Shown here: piece by piece, positions 34,280 to 42,799 of the stretch
How the letters are laid out: every line of letters starts with the position of its first letter
How positions within the stretch are numbered: the stretch's first letter is position 1
Origin: Hymenobacter artigasi
Lineage (GTDB): Bacteria; Bacteroidota; Bacteroidia; Cytophagales; Hymenobacteraceae
DNA length: 64,000 nt
Direction of reading: 5' to 3'
Assembly (NCBI RefSeq): GCF_012275535.1
Contig: NZ_JAAVTK010000006.1
Coordinates: forward strand, 227,139 to 291,138
Program-made: the position numbers and the translations under genes
Notes under the pieces: generated by a model
The model's database searches: none
Told to the model about the DNA's origin: nothing
Seen by the model: only the letters and a program-made list of their open reading frames with translations

Positions 34280-35407
34280 GACTAAAAGCGGCAGCGTCAC
34301 CACAAATTCGCCGGCTTCTTCGCCGTACAGCAGCGGCTTATCCGTGAGAAAGGCGTAGCGGGCGGCCAGGTTGGCCAGGCCCCGGCCCGACGATTCGCCC
34401 GGGGCCAAACGGCGCGGGCGGCGGGTGTTGCGCACGGTGAGGGTGTGGGCGGCCGGGTCCAGCGTCACGCGCAGGTGCAGCGGGTCGGCTTGGTAGGCGG
34501 CGTTGTGCTTGAGCACGTTTTCGAGCAATAATTGCAGGGCCAGCGGCGGCACAAAGTACGGAGCCACGGCGGCGGGCGGCAGGTTCATTTCCACGGCCAG
34601 AGCGTTGCCGAGGCGGGTTTGCTGCAGGTAGAGGTAGCTTTCGGCGAAGGCGATTTCATCGGCCAGGGGCACCAGCTCGTGACTTTCGCTGTCGAGCACG
34701 TAGCGGTACACCTGGCTGAGCTGGCGGATGAAGCGCACGGCGCGGGGCGGGTCGTTTTCCTCCACCAGGCTGGTCAGCGCGTTCAGGGAGTTGAACAGAA
34801 AGTGCGGGTCGACCTGCCGGCGCAGCGAGTCGAGGCGGGCTATGGCGGTTTCCTTTTCGAGCCGCTCGACGCGCACCGTGGCTTCGCGCCAGCCCAGCAG
34901 AAAGGAGCGCGAGTGCATAAACAGCGAGATAATCACGGTCATCACCAGCGGGGCCACCATCTGGCCGGCTATGTTATGCCGAAAGAGAAAGTCCGGCGAC
35001 TTATGCCACAGCAGCACCGTAATGGCCTCCCCTATCACCACAATCACGGCCAGCGAGGCCAGCAGCGAAGCCCCCACCGTGAGCAGCAGGCGGCGCACGG
35101 GCCGCTCGGTCCAGCCCATGCGGTGGTTCAGCCAGTCCGACGTGTAGCCGTTGGCCAGCCACAGCCCCACAAAATACAGCAGCGAAATCACGAAGCTGAT
35201 GCCGTAGTTGACCGGGTGCAGCCAGGGCTGCTGCTCGTTGGAAAAAGCGAAGGCCGACGTGCCCAGCAGTATCCACCAGCGCCGCTCCCAGATGCTGCGC
35301 AGCTGCGACGGCTCGGTGGTGGTGACCCAGGGCTGGGCCGGCGGGCCGTCAATAGCAGAAGGAATGGAATGGGGCGGGGCCATGGCGGGGGGCAGGCAAG
35401 TTTCCAT
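34274..35407 (-). CDS. LytS-type sensor histidine kinase
   Basis: A 377-residue kinase with a Pro-rich cytoplasmic N-terminus, four membrane helices (within about 45-190), a coiled coil, the phospho-acceptor His in VDPHFLFNSLNALTSL and a HATPase-like end (LLLENVLKHNA, GRGLANLAARYAFL). It has no external sensor domain. Its partner is the LytTR regulator downstream on the same strand. The start is ATG 35407, one codon after a TTG. A family A repeat lies immediately upstream. Confidence 0.87.
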   Translation of the reverse strand: METCLPPAMAPPHSIPSAIDGPPAQPWVTTTEPSQLRSIWERRWWILLGTSAFAFSNEQQPWLHPVNYGISFVISLLYFVGLWLANGYTSDWLNHRMGWTERPVRRLLLTVGASLLASLAVIVVIGEAITVLLWHKSPDFLFRHNIAGQMVAPLVMTVIISLFMHSRSFLLGWREATVRVERLEKETAIARLDSLRRQVDPHFLFNSLNALTSLVEENDPPRAVRFIRQLSQVYRYVLDSESHELVPLADEIAFAESYLYLQQTRLGNALAVEMNLPPAAVAPYFVPPLALQLLLENVLKHNAAYQADPLHLRVTLDPAAHTLTVRNTRRPRRLAPGESSGRGLANLAARYAFLTDKPLLYGEEAGEFVVTLPLLVI

Positions 35408-35444
35408 CAAAGTAAGGGGCTGGGGCTGAAGAAAGAGTTAACAG

Positions 35445-35548
35445 AACGTCATGCCGAGCGCAGCCGAGGCATCTCGCGTGTGGTAGTAATTCAATCGATT
35501 GGTTTACTGCTGCACGCGAGATGCCTCGGCTGCGCTCGGCATGACGTT
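35445..35548. repeat. Palindromic repeat, family A
   Basis: About 104 bp with well-conserved arms (AACGTCATGCCGAGCG and its complement), lying between the kinase start and the end of the next minus-strand gene. Confidence 0.85.
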
Positions 35549-35562
35549 CTTGGGTTTTGCCC

Positions 35563-36282
35563 CTACTTCGCCGCCGTAGCCGGCGTTTCGTACTGCTTCA
35601 GGCGGCCCTGGAGCTGGCGCTGGCCCCAGTTGGGTGCCAGCGGGCCGGCGGGCACGAAGGCCGCAAATCTGGCCTGGGCCTGCACGTAGAGCGGCTTGGC
35701 AGCCTCGGGCCCACCGCCAAACATTTTGGGCGTGAAGTTCACGTTGTTGGCCTCTACCAGGTAGGGGCGCGGGTTGGCGGGGCTCAGGGACTGGGCCTGG
35801 GCCACGGCCTCGCCCACCAGCTCGGAGTATTTGCGCGAGCGCATCATGGGCGAGATGCCCAGGCGGGCCTGGTAGGCGTAGGCTTGCAGGGCGAGCAGCT
35901 CCGATTCGTCGCCGTGCAGCTTGCGGGCCTGGGCGAGGGCCGTTTCGGCCTGGTCGAGGGTTTTGTCTTTGGCGTCGCCGTCTTCCTTACTTTGAAACAC
36001 GTTGATGACCAGCGCATAGGCTTGATAGTAGCGGGGCAGCCAGTCGGCGGGGGCCACGGTGGCGGCGCGCTCCAGCTTGGCGGCCACGGCCTTGAGCACG
36101 GCCGGGTCGCCGGTGCTCATCAGCTCGGTGATGGTGGCGCTCATCAGGGTGGTGTAGGCATCGGCGGGCGCGGCGGCGGCGGCCGGGGTCGTACCCGGCA
36201 GGGCAGCAGTGGCGGGTTGCGACTGGGCGGCGGCGGCCAGCGAAACGGCAGCGAAAGCGAGGGTGAGGACGAGGGTTTTCAT
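35563..36282 (-). CDS. Secreted TPR-like protein, function unknown
   Basis: A 239-residue protein with a signal peptide (LVLTLAFAAVSLAAAAQ), an Ala/Pro-rich linker and a helical body with repeated patterns (VLKAVAAKLERAATVAPADWLPRYY, LDQAETALAQARKLHGDESELLAL, AVAQAQSLSPANPRPYL) that look like tetratricopeptide repeats. It is probably periplasmic and of unknown role. Its upstream region carries the 34-nt element that recurs upstream of the TonB-dependent receptor gene at 40.5 kb. Confidence 0.65.
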   Translation of the reverse strand: MKTLVLTLAFAAVSLAAAAQSQPATAALPGTTPAAAAAPADAYTTLMSATITELMSTGDPAVLKAVAAKLERAATVAPADWLPRYYQAYALVINVFQSKEDGDAKDKTLDQAETALAQARKLHGDESELLALQAYAYQARLGISPMMRSRKYSELVGEAVAQAQSLSPANPRPYLVEANNVNFTPKMFGGGPEAAKPLYVQAQARFAAFVPAGPLAPNWGQRQLQGRLKQYETPATAAK

Positions 36283-36373
36283 GGGACGAATACTGGTGAA
36301 GGTGAGGGCTGATTTGCGGTGGTTGATGATTCAAAGGTGGCAGCGGGCCGGGCCGGGTGAAAACGGCTGTTCC

Positions 36374-36407
36374 CGAAGCGTCGGATGAGGCGGATGAACC
36401 GTTGGCC
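36374..36407. promoter_or_regulatory. Shared 34-nt element, copy 1
   Basis: Matches 40567-40600 at 31 of 34 positions. It contains GGATGA twice, 10 bases apart, and ends AACCGTTGGC. It lies 92-125 bases upstream of the minus-strand TPR-like gene, in the divergent gap with a beta-barrel gene. Likely a binding site; the regulator is unknown. Confidence 0.55.
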
Positions 36408-36521
36408 GGGGCCGACCAGCGGGCGGCGGCTTTTTTTGCGGATGCTTGTTTCGGCCGTGCAACGCTTGGGCGGCCAATTCGCTCTTAATAGTATTCCCAA
36501 TCACTTTCCACCTTCCTGCTC

Positions 36522-37229
36522 ATGCGTTTTCTTTCCGTTGCCCTCGGCGGCCTGCTCCTCACCGCCGCCCTGCCCACCCTCGCCCAAACCAGCGCCGAAG
36601 CCCCGGCCGCGCCCCGCTACTACGTGGGCCTGGGAGCCTACAGCAGTTTCTACCAGCAGATTGGCAGCCGGCGCACCGGCACTACCGGCTTCGCGGTGCC
36701 GCTGCAGCTCACGGCCGGCTACCAGCTGAGTCCGCGCGTGGCGGTGCAGCTGGCAGTGGCCTACAGCGGCCGTACCTACGGCCAGAGCTACTTATACTAC
36801 GACCTCTCGACCCCGCCGCCTTATTCGGGCTACGAAGCGACTGGCAAATTGACGGACCGCTACACGTCCGCCTCCGCCCTGGTGCGCTACACGCTCACGC
36901 ACGACCTTACCAAGCGCCTGCAGTTCGATGCCCTGGGCGGATTCGGGCTGGAGCACGCCCAATCGCACGGGCGCGGCACCCAGTCTACGACTTCCCAAGG
37001 CACCGTCCAGACGTCCGACTACGACTTCACCTACTCGCACAATACGCTGTTGCTCACGGCCGGCGTGGGCATTCGCTACCGCCTGAGTTCCCGCTTCGAG
37101 CTCACCAGCGACCTCACCGTGAGCAAAGCCCTGAACAACGAAAACAACGTTTTCGGCAACGCCATCAACGGCACCAATGCCCTCACCGGGGCGCAGTCGC
37201 TGGGGGTACGTTACCGGTTCGGTAAGTAG
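36522..37229 (+). CDS. Outer-membrane beta-barrel protein
   Basis: A 235-residue protein with a signal peptide (LSVALGGLLLTAALPTLAQ) and eight or so amphipathic strands (YYVGLGAYSSFYQQIG, PLQLTAGYQLSPRVAVQLAVAYSGRTYG, ALVRYTLTHDLTKRLQFDALGGFGLEHA, LLLTAGVGIRYRLSSRFELTSDLTV), ending in LGVRYRFGK, a typical terminal strand recognised by BAM. It resembles small OmpA/OmpX-type barrels of unknown function. The next gene is a clear paralogue, so this is a tandem duplication. Confidence 0.75.
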   Translation: MRFLSVALGGLLLTAALPTLAQTSAEAPAAPRYYVGLGAYSSFYQQIGSRRTGTTGFAVPLQLTAGYQLSPRVAVQLAVAYSGRTYGQSYLYYDLSTPPPYSGYEATGKLTDRYTSASALVRYTLTHDLTKRLQFDALGGFGLEHAQSHGRGTQSTTSQGTVQTSDYDFTYSHNTLLLTAGVGIRYRLSSRFELTSDLTVSKALNNENNVFGNAINGTNALTGAQSLGVRYRFGK

Positions 37230-37369
37230 CGGGAGAGATACACAGCGCGGACGGATTCCCGAAACACGTCCCCCTCCTATCCTGATTTGCGCCCCCCATC
37301 CAATGCAACACCAGCGGCAATAAGCTGCGCCTGGCGGCGTTCTCATCTTCCTCGCTAAACACCCTTTCC

Positions 37370-38035
37370 GTGACTCTTTCCCGTATTGTGCCCGGCGCTA
37401 TGCTGCTGGCCTTTCCCCTGCTGGGCCACGCCCAATCCCCCGCACCCCGCTTCTACGTGGGCCTGGCCGCCTACCACAGCAACTACCAGAACCTGGGCAG
37501 CTGGCGGCAGAGCGACACCGGCTTCCGGGTGCCGGTGCAGCTCACCGCCGGCTACCAGCTGCGCCCCCGCCTGGCCCTGGAGCTTAGCGGGGCCTACAGC
37601 GGCCGCACCGGCACCTATGCCTACGACGCCACCTTCTACTCCGGCGGCACCGCTTACTATTCCCAATACAGCGACACGTTTACGGAGCGCATCACCTCCG
37701 TATCGGCCCTGGCCCGCTACACGCTCACGCGCCAGCTGGCCCACCGCCTGCAGCTTGACGTGCTGGGGGGCTTCACGCTGGTGCATAGCCAGCACTACTC
37801 TCGCGGTTTCCAGAGCGATGACCTTTCCGGCACCATCCAAACCACTTCCTTTTCCACACACTACTCCGGCAACACCTCCCTGCTGACAGCCGGCCTGGGC
37901 CTGCGCTACCGCCTCACCCCGCGCTTTGAACTCAACTTCGACCTCGCTACCAACCACAGCCTGAACAACTCCACGGCTCAACCGGGCTTCACGGGCAGCA
38001 GCGCGCTGGGACTGCGGTATCGGTTCGGGAAGTAA
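37370..38035 (+). CDS. Outer-membrane beta-barrel protein, tandem paralogue
   Basis: A 221-residue paralogue of the preceding gene: FYVGLAAYHSNYQNLGS, PVQLTAGYQLRPRLALELSGAYSGRTG, ALARYTLTRQLAHRLQLDVLGGFTL and the end LGLRYRFGK align with it strand by strand. The start is GTG 37370, giving a signal peptide ending GHAQS; ATG 37400 ten codons later would shorten it to a minimal signal. A long perfect hairpin follows its stop codon. Confidence 0.72.
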   Translation: MTLSRIVPGAMLLAFPLLGHAQSPAPRFYVGLAAYHSNYQNLGSWRQSDTGFRVPVQLTAGYQLRPRLALELSGAYSGRTGTYAYDATFYSGGTAYYSQYSDTFTERITSVSALARYTLTRQLAHRLQLDVLGGFTLVHSQHYSRGFQSDDLSGTIQTTSFSTHYSGNTSLLTAGLGLRYRLTPRFELNFDLATNHSLNNSTAQPGFTGSSALGLRYRFGK

Positions 38036-38045
38036 GCCACCCCGG

Positions 38046-38119
38046 CGCAGGCGCTGAAATGCCAAAAGCGGCCGCCCCACAAGAAGGGGCGGCCGCTTTT
38101 GGCATTTCAGCGCCTGCGC
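38046..38119. terminator. Long perfect hairpin, probable terminator
   Basis: Arms of about 33 bases (38046-38078 and 38086-38119), essentially perfect complements that include a GCGGCCGCCCC core and AAAAG/CTTTT flanks, with a 7-base loop. It is far longer than an ordinary terminator. Confidence 0.65.
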
Positions 38120-38130
38120 CATGCTTAGAG

Positions 38131-38259
38131 CCTATCCAGATAGGGAGCTGAACGTCATAGAGCGTAGCGAAGTATCTCGCTCGAATCGTTGAAAAAGTCT
38201 GATTACTACCACACGCGAGATGCTTCGCTACGCTCTGCATGACCGCCTATTTGGATAGG
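38131..38259. repeat. Family A-type repeat with extra terminal inverted repeats
   Basis: The inner part (38151-38245) is a family A palindrome (AACGTCATAGAGCG...). It is enclosed by additional 14-base arms, CCTATCCAGATAGG (38131-38144) and CCTATTTGGATAGG (38246-38259), complementary with one mismatch. It ends 3 bases before the stop codon of the TonB-dependent receptor gene. Confidence 0.75.
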
Positions 38260-38262
38260 TAC

Positions 38263-40503
38263 TTAATCCGGCCGCTTCTCCAAATCCACTTTCGTCGTCT
38301 TATTTATCGAGATGAACACGCCCACGAATAGCATGCGGGGCGCGGGCGGCAGCACGGCGGCGCTGCGGAACTGCCCGTCGGCAGCAGACGTGCCGGCGAA
38401 GGTGTAGCCGTAGATGTTGCGCCGGTTGAGCACGTTGCTGGCCGAGATGTACACGATGGTGAACTGCTTGAACCAGTGGGTGAGGTAGCTCACGTTCAGG
38501 CTCAGGTCCTGGTAGGCGGGCAGGGCGGCCTGGTTGTAGCCGGGCTGGTTGGGGTCGAAGTAGCGGCGGGGCGAGCCATAGCTGTAGGTGAAGCCGAACT
38601 GGGTGTGCATTTTGGCCACGTAATACTTGCCCACCACGCTCAGGTTGTGCCGGGCGGCAAAGGTGGGAATGGCCGCCACGGGGTCGGCCCGGTACTGGCG
38701 GCGGGTGTCGAGAAAGCCGTAGCTAATCCAGTAGTCGGCCATTTTGAAGGTGCTGCGGTCCCGGAACAGCACGTCGAGGCCCCGGGCGTAGCCGCTGCCG
38801 GCGTTCTGGTAGCCGGCGGGGTTGAAAACGTTGGCGCGGTCGTAGGTCACCAGCTGGCGGTAATTTTTCTGGTAAAGCTCGGCGCGCAGGGTACGGTCCT
38901 GCACGGTGCGCTCATAGAGCAGGCTGTAGTGTTCGGCCCGCTCGAAGTTGAGGGCGTGGCTGATGCGGAGCAGGTCGATAGTAGGCGTCTGGTAGAAGTA
39001 GCCCCAGGCGGCTGAGAGCTGGCTGTGCTCGCCGGTTTTGTAAGCCAGGCCCAGGCGCGGGGCGGCGTTGAGCTGCTGCAAAAGCGCCGAGTACTCGGTG
39101 CGTGCCCCCACGCGGGCGGCCACGCGGTGGCTCAGCACCAGCTCGCTTTCCACGAAGCCCGCGCCGCGCTGCTCATCCACGGCCAGGGTCCGCGTGGGGG
39201 CCTCGGCGGTGGGCTGATACTGCTGGCGGTAGCGCTGGGCGTAGCCTTCGAGGCCCATTTTGAGGTTGAACCAGGTACTGGCCGAGTCGTTGGTGAGCAC
39301 CAGCCGGGCCACGGCCGACTGGTCGAGGTCGCGCACCGACTGCACATCGGGGCTGATGCGGTTGTCGTCCACGGTCAGGGCCAGGCCGGTGTTCAGGCTC
39401 CAGCCACGGCGCAGCGGGGCCCGGTAGGTGGCGTTGAGGTAGGCGTTGTCGTTGCCCAACGTGATGGGGTGGCCGTCGGCGGCGTAGGCGGGGCTGGCAT
39501 CGGGCTGGCGCAGGGCCAGGCGCTGGCGGCTGTAGGTGCTGTATAGTTTCAGCATGCCGGCCTGACCTACTTTGTGGGCCACTTTGAGGGAGCCGCCCAG
39601 GGCCAGCGGAGCTTTATCCCAGCCCAGATTCTGGGGTACGAGGTTGTAGTAAGGGGCCAGATTCGTATAGTCGGCGCTCACGGCCACGGAGGTGCGCTCC
39701 CAGCGCCGGGTCCGCCCCAGGCTGCCGCCCACGCTCATCAGCGAAATGCTGGACTGCGTTTCGGGGGCCAAATCCGTGGAGTTCTGCACCACCACGGCGC
39801 TCAGCGCCTGCCCGTACTCGGCCGAGTAGCCGCCCGTGCTGAACACCAGCCCCTTGAACAGGAAGGGCGAAAACCGGCCCCGCGCCGCCACGTTGGGCAC
39901 CGCGCCGCCGTAGGGCGTCTGCACGGGCAGGCCGTCGATGTAGTACTTGGTTTCCGAGGCCGCCCCGCCGCGCACAAACAGCTTGCCGTCCTCGCCCACC
40001 CGCGTGGTGCCGGGCAGGGCATTGAGGGCCCCGGCCACGTCGCCGAGGGCCCCGGCCGTGGTCACGATGTCCAGGGGCTTGAGCAGGGTGCCGCGCTTGG
40101 TGTCGCTGGCCTCGAAGGCCCCGGCCGTCACCACCACATCGCCGAGGGCGGCGGGGTTCAGCTTCAGCTTGATATTGGGCAGGGAAATCGGGCCTTCGCC
40201 CAGGCTCACCAGCAGCTCCTGCGGCACGTAGCCGATGAAGCTCACCACCAGCACGGCCGGGCCGGCGGCGCGGTCGGTGCGGAAATCGAAGCGGCCCAGC
40301 GAGTCGGTGCTGGCTCCGTCGAAGGTGGTTTTCAGGAACACGTTCACGCCCGGCAGGGGCTGGCCGGCGGCATCGCGCACGGTGCCTTTGAGGTGCGTTG
40401 GTGAGCTGGTGAGCTGGCTAGTTTTAGCACTGGGCGCGGTTTGGGCAAAGGCAGCGGGGGCGGCGCTCAGCAGCAGGAGCAGCGGGAGTAGCGAAGTTTT
40501 CAT
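38263..40503 (-). CDS. TonB-dependent receptor with carboxypeptidase-like N-terminal domain
   Basis: A 746-residue outer-membrane receptor with a signal peptide (1-20), carboxypeptidase regulatory-like domain (about 37-115: LKGTVRDAAGQPLPGVNVFL), plug domain (about 125-235: LGDVAGALNALPGTTRVGEDGKLFVRGGAASETKYYIDGLPV, in part) and a barrel. The C-terminus extends beyond the barrel strand as a polar tail (NKTTKVDLEKRPD). The plug resembles the group often called TonB-dependent receptors of unknown ligand in Bacteroidota. The upstream region has the shared 34-nt element at 40567-40600. Confidence 0.83.
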   Translation of the reverse strand: MKTSLLPLLLLLSAAPAAFAQTAPSAKTSQLTSSPTHLKGTVRDAAGQPLPGVNVFLKTTFDGASTDSLGRFDFRTDRAAGPAVLVVSFIGYVPQELLVSLGEGPISLPNIKLKLNPAALGDVVVTAGAFEASDTKRGTLLKPLDIVTTAGALGDVAGALNALPGTTRVGEDGKLFVRGGAASETKYYIDGLPVQTPYGGAVPNVAARGRFSPFLFKGLVFSTGGYSAEYGQALSAVVVQNSTDLAPETQSSISLMSVGGSLGRTRRWERTSVAVSADYTNLAPYYNLVPQNLGWDKAPLALGGSLKVAHKVGQAGMLKLYSTYSRQRLALRQPDASPAYAADGHPITLGNDNAYLNATYRAPLRRGWSLNTGLALTVDDNRISPDVQSVRDLDQSAVARLVLTNDSASTWFNLKMGLEGYAQRYRQQYQPTAEAPTRTLAVDEQRGAGFVESELVLSHRVAARVGARTEYSALLQQLNAAPRLGLAYKTGEHSQLSAAWGYFYQTPTIDLLRISHALNFERAEHYSLLYERTVQDRTLRAELYQKNYRQLVTYDRANVFNPAGYQNAGSGYARGLDVLFRDRSTFKMADYWISYGFLDTRRQYRADPVAAIPTFAARHNLSVVGKYYVAKMHTQFGFTYSYGSPRRYFDPNQPGYNQAALPAYQDLSLNVSYLTHWFKQFTIVYISASNVLNRRNIYGYTFAGTSAADGQFRSAAVLPPAPRMLFVGVFISINKTTKVDLEKRPD

Positions 40504-40925
40504 GGCGGCGGGCGGTTTGATGGCTCAAAGGTGCCCGCGGGCGGCCCCGGCCTCAACTTCCCGTTGCCGAACCGTCGGATGAGAGGGATGAACCGTTGGC
40601 GCGGGCTGTTGACTTTTTTACCAGCTGTCCGCCAGACGGGGTTGCGGGCCGACCCGCCGAAGGATGAACGACGGCCATAACAACGACAACCGGCCGGACC
40701 GCTTAGAGCGGTCAGACCGGAGCGACCACCGCAAAAACCGGGTAATGCTAACCGCAATTACCCGCGCCCCGTACTCCCGCCTACGGCTCCTCATTCAGCC
40801 CCAAACAACCAGCGCGCCACGCCGCTTATCTCCCGAAGGCTGGCTCCGGCGGCTATTATCTACCTTCACGGCATCATCATCACCACCTGCCGAAGTTTGC
40901 GGCACCATTTCAATTAGTACGCCTC
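40504..40925. other. Divergent intergenic region
   Basis: 422 bases between the TonB-dependent receptor gene (minus) and the first PAS gene (plus). Apart from the 34-nt element at 40567-40600, no gene, repeat or exact TAnnTTTG box was seen; TACCTTCA near 40860 is a weak candidate for the PAS gene. Confidence 0.5.
40567..40600. promoter_or_regulatory. Shared 34-nt element, copy 2
   Basis: The second copy of the element at 36374-36407 (31 of 34 identical), 64-97 bases upstream of the TonB-dependent receptor gene. The GGATGA direct repeat (10-base period) and AACCGTTGGC end are preserved. Confidence 0.55.
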
Positions 40926-42224
40926 ATGGCCGATACTTCCCTGCCCATCGATTACCGCGCCCTGTTTCACGCCCTCCCCGGCGCCTACCTGCTGTTGGCC
41001 CCCGACGGCACCGTGCTCGACAATTCCGACCAGCACGTTGGCGTATCGCTCCTGCCACGCGCGCAGGCCGTGGGCCGCAATATTTTCGATGCCTACCCTT
41101 CGGCCCCCGAAAGCCAGCGCGACCTGCACGCCTCGCACGAGCAGGTGCGCCGCACCTTGCGCCCCGACACCATGCCCCTGCTGCGCTACGACCTGGAACG
41201 CCCCGCCGAGCTGGGCGGCGGCACCGAGGAGCGGTACTGGCAGATTACGCACTACCCCCTGCTTGATGCCCAGGGCCAGCTGCAGTACATCCTGCAAATG
41301 CCGCAGGACGTGACCGAAGCGCACCGCGCCGGCCAGGCCGCCACCGAGGCCCAGAAAGCCCTCGACGAAACGCGGCAACGCAACCAGTTCACGCTGCAAA
41401 GCCTTCCGGTAATGGTGTGGACTACCCGCCCCGATGGCACAGCCGAGTTCTTTAACACCCGCTGGACCGGTTTTACCGGCCGGGCGCTGGCCGACACCCT
41501 GGGCTGGGGCTGGGTGGAAGACCTGCATCCCGATGATTTGCCCGCCACCACCGCGCGGTGGCAAGCCGCCCGCGACCAGGGTACCTCTTACCAGGCCGAA
41601 TACCGCATGCGCCGGCACGACGGCAGCTACCGCTGGCACCTGGCTACGGGCGTGCCCCGCCTGGGGGCCGACGGCCAGATTGAGATGTGGGTGGGCTGCA
41701 ACACCGACATCCACGAGCAAAAACTGATGGTAGAAGAGCTGCTCGATGCCAACGAGCAGCAGGCCGCCCTCTCCGAGCAGGCCTACCAGCAGTTTCAGAA
41801 AGCTGAAAACCAGCGCGAAACCTACGAAAGCCTGTTTATGCAGGCCCCGGCTGCCATTTGCATCCTGCGCGGCCCCGAGCACCGCCACGAGTTTGTGAAC
41901 CCGCCCTATCAGCATATTCTCGGCAAGCGCCCCCTGCTGGGCCGCACCGTGGCCGAAGCATTGCCCGAAGTAGCTGAGCAGGGCTTCATCGCCCTCCTCG
42001 ACCACGTGTATCAATCGGGCGAAACGTACCACGGCAACGAGGTGCCCGTCCGGCTTTTGGGGGCCGCCGAAGACCAGTATTTCAACTTCGTCTACCAGCA
42101 GTTCCGCGAAAACGGGCAGCCCGTTGGCATTGTCGTCTTCTCCTTTGAAGTCACCGACCTCGTGCACGCCCGCCAGGTCCTCGAAAAGCTCCGCGATGCC
42201 GGCCCCGCGGCACCCTTGGCCTGA
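40926..42224 (+). CDS. Triple-PAS protein without output domain (module copy 1)
   Basis: A 432-residue cytoplasmic protein built of three PAS domains: about 8-135 (LPGAYLLLAPDGTVLDNS...YILQMPQDVTEAHR), 150-275 (LPVMVWTTRPDGTAEFFNTRW...WVGCNTDIHEQK) and 305-425 (QAPAAICILRGPEHRHEFVNP...IVVFSFEVTDLVHAR), joined by coiled coils (ELLDANEQQAALSEQAYQQF). No histidine kinase, cyclase or methyl-accepting domain follows, and no membrane helix is present. It must therefore pass its signal by protein contact. The adjacent small CZB-like gene is the most likely partner, since the pair is duplicated as a unit. Confidence 0.85.
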   Translation: MADTSLPIDYRALFHALPGAYLLLAPDGTVLDNSDQHVGVSLLPRAQAVGRNIFDAYPSAPESQRDLHASHEQVRRTLRPDTMPLLRYDLERPAELGGGTEERYWQITHYPLLDAQGQLQYILQMPQDVTEAHRAGQAATEAQKALDETRQRNQFTLQSLPVMVWTTRPDGTAEFFNTRWTGFTGRALADTLGWGWVEDLHPDDLPATTARWQAARDQGTSYQAEYRMRRHDGSYRWHLATGVPRLGADGQIEMWVGCNTDIHEQKLMVEELLDANEQQAALSEQAYQQFQKAENQRETYESLFMQAPAAICILRGPEHRHEFVNPPYQHILGKRPLLGRTVAEALPEVAEQGFIALLDHVYQSGETYHGNEVPVRLLGAAEDQYFNFVYQQFRENGQPVGIVVFSFEVTDLVHARQVLEKLRDAGPAAPLA

Positions 42225-42326
42225 TTTGTGGTAGGCCGTCCGCAACCATTGGCGTGGCGGGCGGCTCCTCATTCGCCATTTACCAGTCCTCCGGAGTCGC
42301 TCTTTTATTTTTACTTCTTCCTATTT

Positions 42327-42686
42327 ATGCCTCTTACTTCGTTCGACTTTCAGCAGGCCCGCGTGAAGCAGGTGCTCTTTAAGTCGCGGCTGCGCTCCGT
42401 GCTCTACGGCGTGCGAGAGGCCGAATCCAGCCTCTTTTCGCCCCAGGAAAACCCGCTGGGCCAGTGGCTGCACACCGTGCTCCAGCCCCAGCACGGCACC
42501 CACCCCGAGGTGCGCGAGCTCGACCGCACCGTGCAGCAGATGCTGCGCGCCGGCCAGGACCTGGCCACCCGCTACCAGCGCGGCCACATCGAGGAAGCCC
42601 GCACCGGCCTCGACCAAATCAACACCTTCGCTGCCCACATCGAAACCTTGCTCCTTTCGTTGGAGCGCGGCCTGGCCGTGGCCTGA
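42327..42686 (+). CDS. Small CZB-like protein without zinc ligands (module copy 1)
   Basis: A 119-residue helical protein. Its layout resembles the chemoreceptor zinc-binding (CZB) four-helix bundle: an H-x-x-[WF] position reads Gln15-Val-Leu-Phe, the C-x-[LF]-G-x-W motif reads Asn42-Pro-Leu-Gly-Gln-Trp, and the H-x-x-x-H pair reads Val69...Leu73. All four expected zinc ligands are thus replaced while the structural Gly-x-Trp stays. The relation is an inference from pattern, not a database match. ATG 42327 is chosen because the duplicate gene starts at the same residue. It follows the PAS gene by 102 bases. Confidence 0.6.
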   Translation: MPLTSFDFQQARVKQVLFKSRLRSVLYGVREAESSLFSPQENPLGQWLHTVLQPQHGTHPEVRELDRTVQQMLRAGQDLATRYQRGHIEEARTGLDQINTFAAHIETLLLSLERGLAVA

Positions 42687-42799
42687 GACCTGCCCCCCGG
42701 CCAGCTTTGCGCGGTGCGAAGCCGGCTGTACTTTTAGGGCCCCAAAGCCGGCTCCCGGCCGCTTGTATTGTATTGCGCATTGCTTCTCAGCTTGTTAAA

